A stretch of 38,018 nucleotides of DNA from an archaeon (GTDB lineage: Archaea; Nanobdellota; Nanobdellia; Woesearchaeales; GW2011-AR9), in NCBI GenBank assembly GCA_030704845.1, contig JAUYKZ010000004.1:1-38018 (forward strand), written 5' to 3'. Below are positions 6,926-15,909 of the stretch, in pieces. A model generated the notes under the pieces. The model made no database searches, was not told the DNA's origin, and saw only the letters and a program-made list of their open reading frames with translations. Position 1 is the first letter of the stretch, and each line of letters starts with the position of its first letter. Both the position numbers and the translations under genes were made by a program.

Positions 6926-8857
6926 ATGAAATTTAAAGAATTTACCTTAGATCCTTTCCAGGAAGACGCAATTAAAGCTATTGAAGAAAATAGTTCTGTC
7001 GTAGTATCTGCTCCAACGGGTTCAGGAAAAACTTTAGTTGCCGATTATATAATTTATAAAAATAGAGATAACAATAAAAGAATTATTTATACAGCTCCAA
7101 TAAAAGCTCTTTCTAACCAGAAATATAAAGATTTTTCTCGGGAATATGGTGAAAATAAAATCGGGTTAATGACTGGAGATATTGTCATAAATCCGCACGC
7201 GAAAGTTCTCATCATGACAACTGAGATTTATCGAAACATGGCTATCAGTAAGGATGACAGTCTAAAAGATATCGCTTACGTAATTTTTGATGAAGTTCAT
7301 TACATTAATGACATTGAAAGAGGATATGTCTGGGAAGAATCTATCATTTACAGTTCCTCAACTGTAAGATTTCTTTGCCTTTCCGCAACTATCCCTAACG
7401 CAGAAGAATTCAGCAATTGGATTAAAGCTATCAAACAACATTCCGTAAAAACAATTTTTGCTACCCATAGAAATGTCCCGTTAGAACATCAGTTTTATGA
7501 TTATGAATTAGGAATAACTACACTTGAGAAGATTAAACAAGCCTCAGAAATCCCCGGTTATGATTCAGTATTTAGACGAAGAGGGAAAGGAGGAAAAAGA
7601 GAACGTCCTCCTGAACCGGATCATGTTAATTTAATTAAGGAATTAGGTCCAGGTAAATTACCTTGTTTATTTTTTACATTTTCTAGGAAAGACACTCAAG
7701 AGAAAGCTCGAGAATTAGCAAAAAAAGGATTATTTAAACGAGATAGCAAAATTATCGAATTTGTTAGAAAGAAGTTGGAAGATGCTCCAAGTGATATTAA
7801 TAAATTGCGTTCAGTGATAATGCTTAAAGAAACAATATCTCAAGGTATTGCATTTCATCATGCTGGTTTGCTTCCGGTAATTAAAGAAACCGTTGAAGAA
7901 TTGTTTGCTCAAGGATTGATTAATGTTCTTTATGCTACCGAAACATTTGCGGTAGGTATCAACATGCCAGCAAAGACAGTATGTTTCAATAGTTTAAGAA
8001 AATATGACGGCCATGAATTTAGGAATTTAAACACAAAAGAATATTTTCAAATTGCCGGAAGAGCTGGAAGAAGAGGAATTGATAAAGTTGGTTACGCCAT
8101 AAGTATGATTTACCGGCCAACATTTAATTATCGGGAAGTAAAAAGAATTACATCAAAAGATATAGAACCTATTCTATCTCAATTTCGATTGTCAATAAAT
8201 ACCGTTCTTAACCTGGTTGATCAACATAACGAAGCAGAGATTGAACACATTCTTCGTTTAAGTTTTTTCTCTTACCAAAAATTTGGAGAAAGATATGATC
8301 AAGTTCCTACAAAAACATTACTTGCAAGGTATTATAGTATACGAAGAAAATTAGAGAAATTTGGGTATGTTAAAAATGATAAATTAACCGAGAAAGGGTT
8401 CTTCTCTTCCAAAATTTTTGCCGATGAAATTACTATGGGGGAGATTTTTGCAACTAATTTTGCGAAACAACTTGACGAGTATCAAATTCTCCTCGTCCTT
8501 GCCGCTTTAGTTTATGAAAGAAGAGAAACTCATAAATTTAAACAACCATTCCTTTCGAAAGGATATAAAGATCTTCTTAACAAGTTAAGTAAAAATGAAT
8601 TCTTAAGTCACGAGAAAAAATTCCTTAACTTGAAAACTATAACCACTTTAATTCATCCGATATATGAGGGCAAAACCCTTTTTGATATTATCGCGTTAAC
8701 TAATTTACAAGAAGGGGATATCATTCGAGTCTATGCACAAATCTTAGACAGAATTGGACAAATTAGGAAAGCTAGTAAGGATTTCAGGTTGAAAGAAAAA
8801 ATTGAGAATTGTCAAGGAATAATTGAGAGATCTCTGGAAGGGATTTATTTAGTTTAA
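6926..8857 (+). CDS. Ski2/Mtr4-like DEVH-box helicase
   Basis: A superfamily 2 helicase of 643 residues. Motifs in order: Walker A APTGSGKT (29-36), Ia TAPIKALSNQKY (56-67), DEVH (122-125), LSAT (152-155), the family segment FHHAGLLP (310-317), TETFAVGINMPAK (338-350) and motif VI QIAGRAGRRG (375-384). These are typical of Ski2, Mtr4 and archaeal Hel308-type enzymes. The close spacing of motif III to VI, without a long insertion, means there is no Mtr4-type arch. The C-terminal 250 residues are helical. It probably acts in RNA turnover or DNA repair; the sequence does not decide between them. It is co-transcribed with adk. Confidence 0.85.
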   Translation: MKFKEFTLDPFQEDAIKAIEENSSVVVSAPTGSGKTLVADYIIYKNRDNNKRIIYTAPIKALSNQKYKDFSREYGENKIGLMTGDIVINPHAKVLIMTTEIYRNMAISKDDSLKDIAYVIFDEVHYINDIERGYVWEESIIYSSSTVRFLCLSATIPNAEEFSNWIKAIKQHSVKTIFATHRNVPLEHQFYDYELGITTLEKIKQASEIPGYDSVFRRRGKGGKRERPPEPDHVNLIKELGPGKLPCLFFTFSRKDTQEKARELAKKGLFKRDSKIIEFVRKKLEDAPSDINKLRSVIMLKETISQGIAFHHAGLLPVIKETVEELFAQGLINVLYATETFAVGINMPAKTVCFNSLRKYDGHEFRNLNTKEYFQIAGRAGRRGIDKVGYAISMIYRPTFNYREVKRITSKDIEPILSQFRLSINTVLNLVDQHNEAEIEHILRLSFFSYQKFGERYDQVPTKTLLARYYSIRRKLEKFGYVKNDKLTEKGFFSSKIFADEITMGEIFATNFAKQLDEYQILLVLAALVYERRETHKFKQPFLSKGYKDLLNKLSKNEFLSHEKKFLNLKTITTLIHPIYEGKTLFDIIALTNLQEGDIIRVYAQILDRIGQIRKASKDFRLKEKIENCQGIIERSLEGIYLV

Positions 8858-8910
8858 ATCACTGTCAACAGATAGTTACATTAATAAACTTATTTTCATT
8901 CTATTAAATA

Positions 8911-9675
8911 ATGAAGGCTCCGAAAGTAGAATTTAGTATTGCATCAATAAACAGAATCTTTCCAATGATTCATTTCTTCTTGAATCCTACAAAAAAACAG
9001 TGGGATTGGAGCAACGCAATTTACAAGAATTATCCGGAATTAAAAAGTAAATTGCTAACGGTTAAAGATAAGAACAAACGAAAAGAGATAGAATACCATT
9101 TTTTCTTAGATGTTTTCAAAAAAGAAAAAAACGAATTAGAAAAAAGTGCAAAACGTTTCCAAAAGGACTGGGATAAAATTAATGATAAAGTTATGCTTGT
9201 TCTTTCAGAGGTTATTGAACAAGAATGGCCAGAAAAAGATAGAACGATTCATGGAAGAACTTCTTTGAACCCAATTTGTCCAAGATATATCAAACAAAGA
9301 ACTTTTGATGTTTTTTATAAATGCTCTCATGCTAGGATGAAAGCAATAACCATGCATGAAATACTTCATTTCATTTATTTTGAGAAATGGAAAAAGGTTT
9401 TCCCAAAGACTAAACAAAGAGAATTTGATTCGCCATACTTAGTATGGAAATTAAGCGAGATGGTTCCAGGGATTATTCTTAATGATGATAAATTTCAGAA
9501 AATATTCAAACATAAACATAGACCATACAAAGAATATGAAAAGTTAAAAATTGAAGGAAAACCGTTATTGTCTTATTTACAAAACTTCTATGATAACAGA
9601 AAAGATTTTGCAGATTTCTTGAAACAATCATGGAAATTTGTTAAAAAACATGAGAAAGAGATTAATTCTATCTGA
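8911..9675 (+). CDS. Putative zinc-dependent peptidase-like protein with HEILH motif
   Basis: A soluble, Lys-rich protein of 254 residues with an HExxH zinc motif at H149, E150 and H153 (context MHEILHFIYFEKW). A possible third ligand is E183 in KLSEMVPG. I do not recognise a named family. There is no signal peptide, so it would act in the cytoplasm. It follows the helicase gene by 53 bases and may be in the same transcript, although a weak AT-rich region around 8885-8900 could be a promoter. It ends about 60 bases before the first copy of the structured repeat element. Confidence 0.55.
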   Translation: MKAPKVEFSIASINRIFPMIHFFLNPTKKQWDWSNAIYKNYPELKSKLLTVKDKNKRKEIEYHFFLDVFKKEKNELEKSAKRFQKDWDKINDKVMLVLSEVIEQEWPEKDRTIHGRTSLNPICPRYIKQRTFDVFYKCSHARMKAITMHEILHFIYFEKWKKVFPKTKQREFDSPYLVWKLSEMVPGIILNDDKFQKIFKHKHRPYKEYEKLKIEGKPLLSYLQNFYDNRKDFADFLKQSWKFVKKHEKEINSI

Positions 9676-9734
9676 TTTATTACACTCTTTGAAATATTTA
9701 ATCATCTAAAAATGATCTGAAAAATTAATCTAGA

Positions 9735-9827
9735 TATACTAAAATGCGTTAGATTTCGAATATATTAACGCATTTTATATATATAAAGTGCCAAAAATAA
9801 GTTCGAAAGCTTTGGCACTTTAGTATA
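9735..9827 (-). repeat. Structured repeat element, copy 1 (inverted relative to the others)
   Basis: The 93 bp read on the minus strand are identical at every base to copy 2 at 12773-12865. The terminal inverted repeats are TATACTAAA and TTTAGTATA. There are two hairpins inside: stem AAAATGCGTTA/TAACGCATTTT and stem AAAGTGCCAAA/TTTGGCACTTT. It lies between convergent genes, the HEILH protein (plus) and the SemiSWEET-like gene (minus). Confidence 0.9.
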
Positions 9828-9890
9828 CTTTTAGTGTTATATGTTCTAATAGTAATTGTTCTTAAATAGAAACCTAGAAAATAATATTCT

Positions 9891-10157
9891 TTAATAATAC
9901 TTTTTTGCATAAAGTAAATAAATCACAAGTAACGTATTAAAAAAATAATTCACATATAATGGAAAATGGGTGATGTTTAGGATTACATCATCTACAATAA
10001 TATATGTAAATGTAAATAATTCTCCAAATAACCAGAAAAGTAAGAATAAACCGGATAAATCATCGGCTTTTTTTGTTTTCCAGGTTTTTATGACTTGGGG
10101 GACTGCGCAAATTGCAAATAAAATAGCTCCAATCCATCCAATGTAAATGTGAATCAT
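9891..10157 (-). CDS. PQ-loop (SemiSWEET-like) membrane protein
   Basis: A protein of 88 residues with three membrane segments. The PQ-loop signature CAVPQVIKTWKTKKADDLSG is in the first third. The size and a single triple-helix unit match SemiSWEET transporters, which work as dimers and usually carry sugars or other small solutes. The substrate here is unknown. A TATA-like GTTTTTAAATT lies at about 10173-10184, a suitable distance upstream of ATG 10157. Confidence 0.8.
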   Translation of the reverse strand: MIHIYIGWIGAILFAICAVPQVIKTWKTKKADDLSGLFLLFWLFGELFTFTYIIVDDVILNITHFPLYVNYFFNTLLVIYLLYAKKYY

Positions 10158-10231
10158 CCAATATTCAATGTAATTCTAATTTAAAAACTTATTGTAATTT
10201 ATCAAATTAAAATAAATCTTCTTTCGAAAGG

Positions 10232-10240
10232 AATTTAAAT
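10232..10240 (+). promoter_or_regulatory. TATA box of the FGase-like gene
   Basis: AATTTAAAT lies about 25 bases upstream of the ATG at 10261. Confidence 0.4.
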
Positions 10241-10260
10241 TCGATTACTTTATTTTAATT

Positions 10261-11019
10261 ATGAAAAAAGAGGTACTAGTTATAATCCCACATTCGAGTA
10301 GAAAAAGGCCTATAGAAATAAAAAAAGCGTGGTTATCAAGGAATCAAAGATCTTTGTTATATTCCGGGCCTTCTGAGACCGATAGGTGTTCTCAAAAATT
10401 ATATGACCTCCGAGAATTTTTAAATAACAAACAGGTTTTATTTCCAATTAGTCAGGTATATGTTAATGTATGTAGACATCCAGATAAATTAGATGATGTT
10501 TGTCCTTTAGAAATACGTGGGAAGCAGGTTTATAATCGAGATATTTCAGAAGAATTTAGAAAAAAATTAGTGAAGAGATATGCTTTCCCTTTCTATAAAA
10601 AAATTGAACATTTTAAAGGAAATTTGATTTTGAATGGGCACACTACGATTACGAATCATTCAAGTCTGAATCAACAATTAAAACATCAAATTGTAATTTC
10701 TAACATCCAAATAAAAGGAAACAAAGTTAGAAAGTTTGCTCCAGATAAATTAATTAAAATTTATGTGGAAGAATTAAGAAATCGGTTGTCTGGAATAAAG
10801 ATTGGTGTTAATTCTGTTTACGTGAATGTTTATGATCATTTTTGTGATAAATTTGGTTGGAAAAAGAATAAAGGTGGAATACCAATAATCCATCAAGAAA
10901 CGGACGAGAGTTTGTATATTAAAGGTAATAAGTTAGATGTAAGAAAGTTGAATAAAATTAGGAAAGCAATTGCAGAATCGTTAGCTGAAACTTCCAGAAG
11001 ATGTGGGGTAGAAAAATGA
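10261..11019 (+). CDS. N-formylglutamate amidohydrolase-family protein
   Basis: A cytoplasmic protein of 252 residues resembling N-formylglutamate amidohydrolase. The supporting segments are the N-terminal VIIPHSSRKRP, SETDRCSQKLYD, YVNVCRHPD and ILNGHTT, which match in order the conserved His, Glu/Asp and Arg positions of that family. True histidine-degradation genes are not near it, so the substrate is open; it may cleave another small N-acyl or amide compound. It overlaps the next gene as ATGA (11016-11019), so the two are translated together. Confidence 0.6.
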   Translation: MKKEVLVIIPHSSRKRPIEIKKAWLSRNQRSLLYSGPSETDRCSQKLYDLREFLNNKQVLFPISQVYVNVCRHPDKLDDVCPLEIRGKQVYNRDISEEFRKKLVKRYAFPFYKKIEHFKGNLILNGHTTITNHSSLNQQLKHQIVISNIQIKGNKVRKFAPDKLIKIYVEELRNRLSGIKIGVNSVYVNVYDHFCDKFGWKKNKGGIPIIHQETDESLYIKGNKLDVRKLNKIRKAIAESLAETSRRCGVEK

Positions 11020-11567
11020 AGAAAATAATTTTTTTATTAATATTATTAATCTCTTTTATTCTGGGAGTTTTTATTTTAAGTGGAAATGATTCTTCTAACA
11101 TAAACACGGAAGATGAACAGATGGCAAAAGAAACATTAGTTACTTTTTTTGATAATTTAGCTAACGGGCAATATGAAGAAGCGCTGAACTATTTTTATCC
11201 AGAAAGTAATAGCATATATTATGGCCGTTCAGCAGATCGGGAATATTACGACTGGGATTTAATTTCTAAATATAGCAATAGAATCAATGCTTCCAAGGCT
11301 GAACAACTGGCAGATTATTGTGAAATAACCAGAAGTTGTCTTCCTGTAGAGATTCTTGAAACTAGAACTGGAGATGAGTTCGAATACACGTTTGATGTTC
11401 AATTCCGTAAGGAAGATGGTTCATTATTATCTTATTCGTCGGAAAATATTACCGATTCTCGTAGGAAGAATGATGAAACGTTTGTTTTTAGGGTAGTTAA
11501 AAAAGGTATAACTGGTATTGAAACGGTGTTTGTAGTTACGACGCCGCCAGTCGATACGTTGGAATAA
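11016..11567 (+). CDS. Secreted or membrane-anchored protein of unknown function
   Basis: About 183 residues. From ATG 11016 the protein opens with MKK and a hydrophobic stretch IIFLLILLISFILGVFIL, which is a signal anchor or signal peptide. The outer part has the style of small cystatin/NTF2-like accessory domains (segment ETLVTFFDNLANGQYEEALNYF), but I cannot assign it firmly. Two cysteines (C109 and C115 of the trimmed protein) could form a disulfide. An alternative start at 11001 would add five residues; the ATGA overlap with the upstream stop makes 11016 more likely. Confidence 0.6.
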   Translation: MKKIIFLLILLISFILGVFILSGNDSSNINTEDEQMAKETLVTFFDNLANGQYEEALNYFYPESNSIYYGRSADREYYDWDLISKYSNRINASKAEQLADYCEITRSCLPVEILETRTGDEFEYTFDVQFRKEDGSLLSYSSENITDSRRKNDETFVFRVVKKGITGIETVFVVTTPPVDTLE

Positions 11568-11607
11568 TTCTGATTGTTATAACTTTATTTTATCTAAGAT
11601 GGTATAT

Positions 11608-12726
11608 TCAATTTAAAAGCTTCCTGCAAATTTCTCCTGATTTTTGATGATCAATTCCAACTGCTTCAGAAATATTAGTGAAACCATCTTTTTGAAGTAA
11701 TTTAACCAGTTCTTTATTTATGTTTTTGATAAGCGTCGGGCCTTCATAAATCATTCCGGTAATTAATTGTACTAAAGAAGCTCCAGATTTAATTTTATAA
11801 TAAACATCTTTCGCATTAAAAATTCCACCACAGCCAATGATAGTAAATTTACCTTTAGTCTTTCTGTAAACATATGAAATAATTTCGTTAGAATACTTTT
11901 CAAGAGGTTTACCACTTAATCCGCCTGCTCCAACTTTAGATAATTCTTCCGGTGTGATACCAGACTTTTCTCGGTTCTTTAGAAGGTTACTTATAATAAA
12001 TCCTTGGATGTTATGCTTTTCGGAAACTGAAATCAATGCATCAACTTGTTGTTTAGATAAATCAGGTGACATTTTGATATATCTTGGTTTATTACTCTTG
12101 ATCGAATCTAATTTTGTCAATAATTGATCCAATAATTTTGAAGAAGTAAATGGTTGCCCGCCAAAAGCATTAGGACAGCTGATATTAATCGTGATATAAT
12201 CTGCAAATGGTTCAAGTGTGATAAATGATTTATAATAATCAAGAATGGCGATCTTTACATCTACTGTTTCTTTACAATTAGTTTTAGCGATACTTATCCC
12301 TAACGGGAAAGAAAAGATCTTACCTTGAAGTTTTTTGGCTATGGCTTCAGATCCAATATTTTTTAATCCGTAATGGACAACTAACGATTTATGTTTTGGT
12401 AATCGCCATAATCTCGGTTTTGGGTTGCCTTTGCATGGAAGAGCTGTAACGGAACCAATTTCTTCAAAACCAAACCCTACGGATGGAAGAATCTGAGTTA
12501 AATCGGCATTTTTATCGAAACCTGCAGCCAAACCAATAGGGTTTCGATATCGGATTCCATCAACGGTTTGAGTTAGAAAAGAATGTTTATAATTTAAAAT
12601 GGCGGAAAGACCGATTTTAGTTAGTTTACATTTACCCATTAACGATCCTATTTTTATTACCATATCATGTACTTTCTCTGGGTCTTTTTTGAATAAAATC
12701 GGTTTTATTACTTTTTTATAAATCAT
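11608..12726 (-). CDS. pyrD: Dihydroorotate dehydrogenase
   Basis: The enzyme oxidises dihydroorotate to orotate with FMN in pyrimidine synthesis. The 372 residues resemble the class 2 (quinone-type) branch, with NPIGLAAGFDKNADL (62-76), GSVTALPCKGNPKPRLWRLP (91-110) and an N-terminal helical extension. The active-site strand reads NISCPN (181-186), which places Cys184 at the catalytic base position. Cys is typical of class 1; classical class 2 enzymes have Ser. The flavin-site segments GAGGLSG and IIGCGGIF are present. Its promoter region lies next to element copy 2, so that element is directly upstream of this gene. Confidence 0.9.
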   Translation of the reverse strand: MIYKKVIKPILFKKDPEKVHDMVIKIGSLMGKCKLTKIGLSAILNYKHSFLTQTVDGIRYRNPIGLAAGFDKNADLTQILPSVGFGFEEIGSVTALPCKGNPKPRLWRLPKHKSLVVHYGLKNIGSEAIAKKLQGKIFSFPLGISIAKTNCKETVDVKIAILDYYKSFITLEPFADYITINISCPNAFGGQPFTSSKLLDQLLTKLDSIKSNKPRYIKMSPDLSKQQVDALISVSEKHNIQGFIISNLLKNREKSGITPEELSKVGAGGLSGKPLEKYSNEIISYVYRKTKGKFTIIGCGGIFNAKDVYYKIKSGASLVQLITGMIYEGPTLIKNINKELVKLLQKDGFTNISEAVGIDHQKSGEICRKLLN

Positions 12727-12772
12727 ATTTTGAGGATTTGGTTAGTTTATTATTAATATTTTGTTTGTATAA

Positions 12773-12865
12773 TATACTAAAGTGCCAAAGCTTTCGAACT
12801 TATTTTTGGCACTTTATATATATAAAATGCGTTAATATATTCGAAATCTAACGCATTTTAGTATA
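12773..12865 (+). repeat. Structured repeat element, copy 2
   Basis: 93 bp, identical to copy 1 when that is reversed. It lies between pyrD and the truncated mscL gene, both on the minus strand. Its right end (TTTAGTATA read on plus) supplies the last codons and the TAA stop of mscL. Flanking TAA on both sides might be a short target duplication, but the other copies do not support a fixed one. Confidence 0.9.
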
Positions 12866-13112
12866 TAACTAACAAATTAAGAAACGTGCTTAGAAATAAC
12901 CCGATTCTAAGATTAACTGATCCTATTGAAAGAACCATATCTTCCCAAACAACACTGCTTTTTGAAATTAATGGCCGTAACACTGGTAAAAGAATATCGT
13001 TGATTAGAGATTGAATGAAATTTGATGCGGCTATAGCAACTACAAAACCGATAGATATACCAATTACACGATACTCTTTAAGAAATTTCTTAAATCCCTT
13101 TAAGACAGCCAT
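12858..13112 (-). pseudogene. mscL: MscL-family mechanosensitive channel, truncated by element copy 2
   Basis: The 84 residues begin like an archaeal MscL-type channel: a short amphipathic start, the first membrane helix VIGISIGFVVAIAASNFIQS, a loop with NDILLPVLRPL, then the sequence SIGSVNLRIGLFLSTFLNLL, which starts the second membrane helix. Family members continue through a full second helix and a charged tail. Here the frame enters the repeat element and stops at once, and the last residues and the TAA come from the element end. A TATA-like ATATTTATAAACC lies at 13131-13143. The channel is probably non-functional or altered. Whether expression continues is unknown. Confidence 0.65.
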
Positions 13113-13176
13113 ACCTTAAGTTAATTTTTAAGGTTTATAAATATTCTTTTATACTATAAAATGAATAAAAAAAGAA

Positions 13177-14313
13177 TCATTTAACACATCTCTTAACTGC
13201 ATCTGCAACTGCATCGGCTACACCTGCTTCAAAAGGACCGGGAATTATTCTTTCTTTCACTGGTTCTTTAACTAACCCAGCTAAAGCCTTAGCAGCTTCC
13301 ACTTTCATTTCTTCCGTAACTTGCTTTGAACGAGCATCTAATACTCCTCTGAAAATTCCAGGGAACGCTAACACATTATTAATTTGATTTGGGTAATCAC
13401 TTCTACCGGTAGCAACTACAGCTGCTCCTGCTTGATACGCCGTTTCAGGATCAATTTCCGGAATTGGGTTTGCCATTGCAAAAATTATTGAATCCTGATT
13501 CATAGATTTAACCATTTCTGCTGTAACAAGATTTGCCTTAGATACCCCTATAAAAACATCAGCACCAATTAATGCATCAGCCAAATTTCCTTGCCCTTGA
13601 ATACTACTTCTCTCAACAACTTCTAATTTATATTTATTAATACCTTCCCTCCCAGCAAAAATGATCCCTTGAGAGTCTAATAATAACAAATTCTTAACGC
13701 CATAATTTATGATAATTTTAGCTATAGCAATTCCCGCAGCTCCCGCACCGTTAATTACAACTTTAATCTCTTCTACATTCTTATTAACTATTTTTAATGC
13801 GTTAATTAATCCAGCTAGAACAACGATGGCCGTTCCATGTTGATCATCATGAAATACAGGAATGTCTAGTTCTTCTTTCAATCTTTCTTCAATCTCAAAA
13901 CAACGTGGTGCCGAAATATCTTCCAGATTAATTCCACCAAATGTTGGAGCGATATATTTAACAAATTTGATTATTTCTTCGGTATCTTTAGTATCGATAC
14001 AAAGAGGTATCGCATCAACACCACCAAATTCTTTGAATAATATAGCTTTACCTTCCATAACTGGCATTGCTCCATATGGACCAATATCGCCTAAGCCTAG
14101 AACAGCAGTACCATCACTTACTACTGCCACCAGATTCCATTTAGAAGTTAATTTGTAAGCAAGACTTTTATCATTAGCAATTGCTAAAGAAACTTTAGCA
14201 ACACCGGGAGTGTATGCTAACGATAAATCTTCTTTTGTCTTAAGAGGGACTCTAGATTTTATTTCTAATTTTCCTTTAAATTGTTCATGAAATTCAATTG
14301 GGTCGGTTGTCAT
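13177..14313 (-). CDS. NAD(P)-dependent malic enzyme (short prokaryotic type)
   Basis: Converts malate to pyruvate and CO2 with reduction of NAD or NADP. The 378 residues match the short prokaryotic form without a phosphotransacetylase domain. Visible segments are YTPGVA, SDGTAVLGLGDIG, the metal/substrate region with EDISAPRCFEIE, FHDDQHGTA, and the nucleotide-binding fold with INGAGAAGIAIAK. MANPIPEI and ATGRSDYPNQINNVLAFPGIFRG are also present, all family hallmarks. A TATA-like CCTATTTAAATC lies upstream at 14333-14343. It links C4 acids to pyruvate in an otherwise sparse metabolism. Confidence 0.92.
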   Translation of the reverse strand: MTTDPIEFHEQFKGKLEIKSRVPLKTKEDLSLAYTPGVAKVSLAIANDKSLAYKLTSKWNLVAVVSDGTAVLGLGDIGPYGAMPVMEGKAILFKEFGGVDAIPLCIDTKDTEEIIKFVKYIAPTFGGINLEDISAPRCFEIEERLKEELDIPVFHDDQHGTAIVVLAGLINALKIVNKNVEEIKVVINGAGAAGIAIAKIIINYGVKNLLLLDSQGIIFAGREGINKYKLEVVERSSIQGQGNLADALIGADVFIGVSKANLVTAEMVKSMNQDSIIFAMANPIPEIDPETAYQAGAAVVATGRSDYPNQINNVLAFPGIFRGVLDARSKQVTEEMKVEAAKALAGLVKEPVKERIIPGPFEAGVADAVADAVKRCVK

Positions 14314-14412
14314 ATCCGTTGGCTATTTGTTCTGATTTAAATAGGTTGTGTTATTATTAATCATTTAATTTTAGATACAAATTTTTAAAAAGAATCTAGC
14401 AAATTTTGTCAT

Positions 14413-15255
14413 ATGACAGATAATCTAGCCATCATCACTTCTGGAGGAGGGCTTCGATGCAGTTTTGGAGTAGGAGTTATGCTAGCTCTCGCGGAACAAT
14501 TTGGAATCGATAAACCATCATACTTAATATCTTGTTCAGGAAGCGCCGGAACGGGCAGTTATTTTGTTTCCAAACAATATGAATCCATTCGTAACATCTG
14601 GAGTAACCTTCTTTCAACAAAACAATTTGTTCGAATTTCAAGATTTTGGAAAATGATTGATATAGATTATTTAATTGATACAGTTTTCAAAAAACAAGCC
14701 CAGTTAGATCTTGAAACATTTCATTCCTCACCTATTCACTATTTAATCCCAGCGTTGAATAGACAAACCGGTGAAGTAAATTATTTTTCAAACCGAGATG
14801 AACAAATAGATATCTATGAAGTCATGAGAGCAACTAAAGCCATGCCAATTGCATTTAAATTAAATCCAAAGGTTAATATCAATGATTCAACATATTGTGA
14901 TAGCTGTTTATCTTCGTCAGCAGAGAATCATCTAGAAAAAGCAATTGAATTAGGCGCAGAGAAGGTTTTGATGGTTAATAATTCAGTTAAAAGTAGTTCA
15001 GATGATTTTGAGGACAAATTTTTTAGGTTATGGGTTTCTGCCCAAACAAAATATTTCAGAAGAAATTATGCTCAAGCTGAATTAAAAGCTAGAGATTATC
15101 TGTCGCCAAGAGAGATAGAACTATTCAATATAAGACCAAAAGAACCGCTTGCCGTAAGCACGTTAAATAACAATCAGGAATCTCTAATTGCAACAATTCG
15201 GCAGGGATATCAAGAAACATCCTCTAATAGAGAACTTGCTGATTTTCTTAGATGA
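14413..15255 (+). CDS. Patatin-like phospholipase-family protein
   Basis: A protein of 280 residues with the patatin oxyanion segment SGGGLRCSFGVGV near the start, the nucleophile motif SGSAG at 42-46 (Ser44 as nucleophile; the first Gly of GxSxG is Ser) and a DSC in place of DGG at D163. All catalytic elements are present but two are off consensus, so lipid hydrolase activity is likely but not certain. There is no signal peptide. TATA-like ATTTTTAAAA lies at 14381-14390. Confidence 0.75.
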   Translation: MTDNLAIITSGGGLRCSFGVGVMLALAEQFGIDKPSYLISCSGSAGTGSYFVSKQYESIRNIWSNLLSTKQFVRISRFWKMIDIDYLIDTVFKKQAQLDLETFHSSPIHYLIPALNRQTGEVNYFSNRDEQIDIYEVMRATKAMPIAFKLNPKVNINDSTYCDSCLSSSAENHLEKAIELGAEKVLMVNNSVKSSSDDFEDKFFRLWVSAQTKYFRRNYAQAELKARDYLSPREIELFNIRPKEPLAVSTLNNNQESLIATIRQGYQETSSNRELADFLR

Positions 15256-15269
15256 TTTAATAGATACAC

Positions 15270-15839
15270 TCAATCCTGTTCACAATCCTCTAACAATAAG
15301 GAGTTGAACCTATCAATCCTATCAGTGATAGAATCCTTCTTGACGTTAGAAAAATTATCCTTTTCCACATTTACCACAAAAGGCAAACCTCTTTCGTACG
15401 AGTGTCTAATTAACAACCGATAAACCCGGTCTTTAACTTCTAATTCTAAATTACCTAAGGCCTCAAAATAAGATTTATCTGCTGGAAATAAATCTCCTTT
15501 TTCAGTCCAACTCATAACCTCAGATCCACTACCATCATGAACATTAACATAATTCCTAATCAGTTCATCATTTCTAATTAATTCGTTTTCATCAGAATTA
15601 TTCTCACAACTATCCTCAAAAATACCTTCTATCCCCACATTATAAAAAACAACAAAGGCATAATGGCTAGCTGATAGCAAAAAATTAGTTTTAAACCAAG
15701 GTGAAACAATTGCTGATTTATTTTTTTTATAATCAGCAATATCTAAAGCTACATAAAGCTCTGGATTAATCAATTCACTTAATTTATCTCTCAACGAAAT
15801 TCTTTCTGATTTTCGCACCAATTGACTGAGATTTAACAT
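15270..15839 (-). CDS. Hypothetical protein
   Basis: I do not recognise this protein of 189 residues. It has no membrane segment and no signal peptide, is acidic and Asn/Ser-rich, and is predicted mixed alpha/beta. A central segment repeats RNDELIRN-like sequence (ELIRNDELIRNYV), which may be a small internal duplication. It converges with the patatin-like gene with a 14-base gap and lies about 70 bases downstream of the KaiC-like gene on the same strand. Confidence 0.6.
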   Translation of the reverse strand: MLNLSQLVRKSERISLRDKLSELINPELYVALDIADYKKNKSAIVSPWFKTNFLLSASHYAFVVFYNVGIEGIFEDSCENNSDENELIRNDELIRNYVNVHDGSGSEVMSWTEKGDLFPADKSYFEALGNLELEVKDRVYRLLIRHSYERGLPFVVNVEKDNFSNVKKDSITDRIDRFNSLLLEDCEQD

Positions 15840-15909
15840 AAATATATCAAATTAATACCTGTTTAAAAGGTTTATCTAAGAACTAAATTAACATCAATAA
15901 GAATTAAAA

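Noticed and set aside
13862-14158. 98-residue frame antisense to malic enzyme
   Set aside because: The opposite strand encodes a clear conserved enzyme; this is a shadow.
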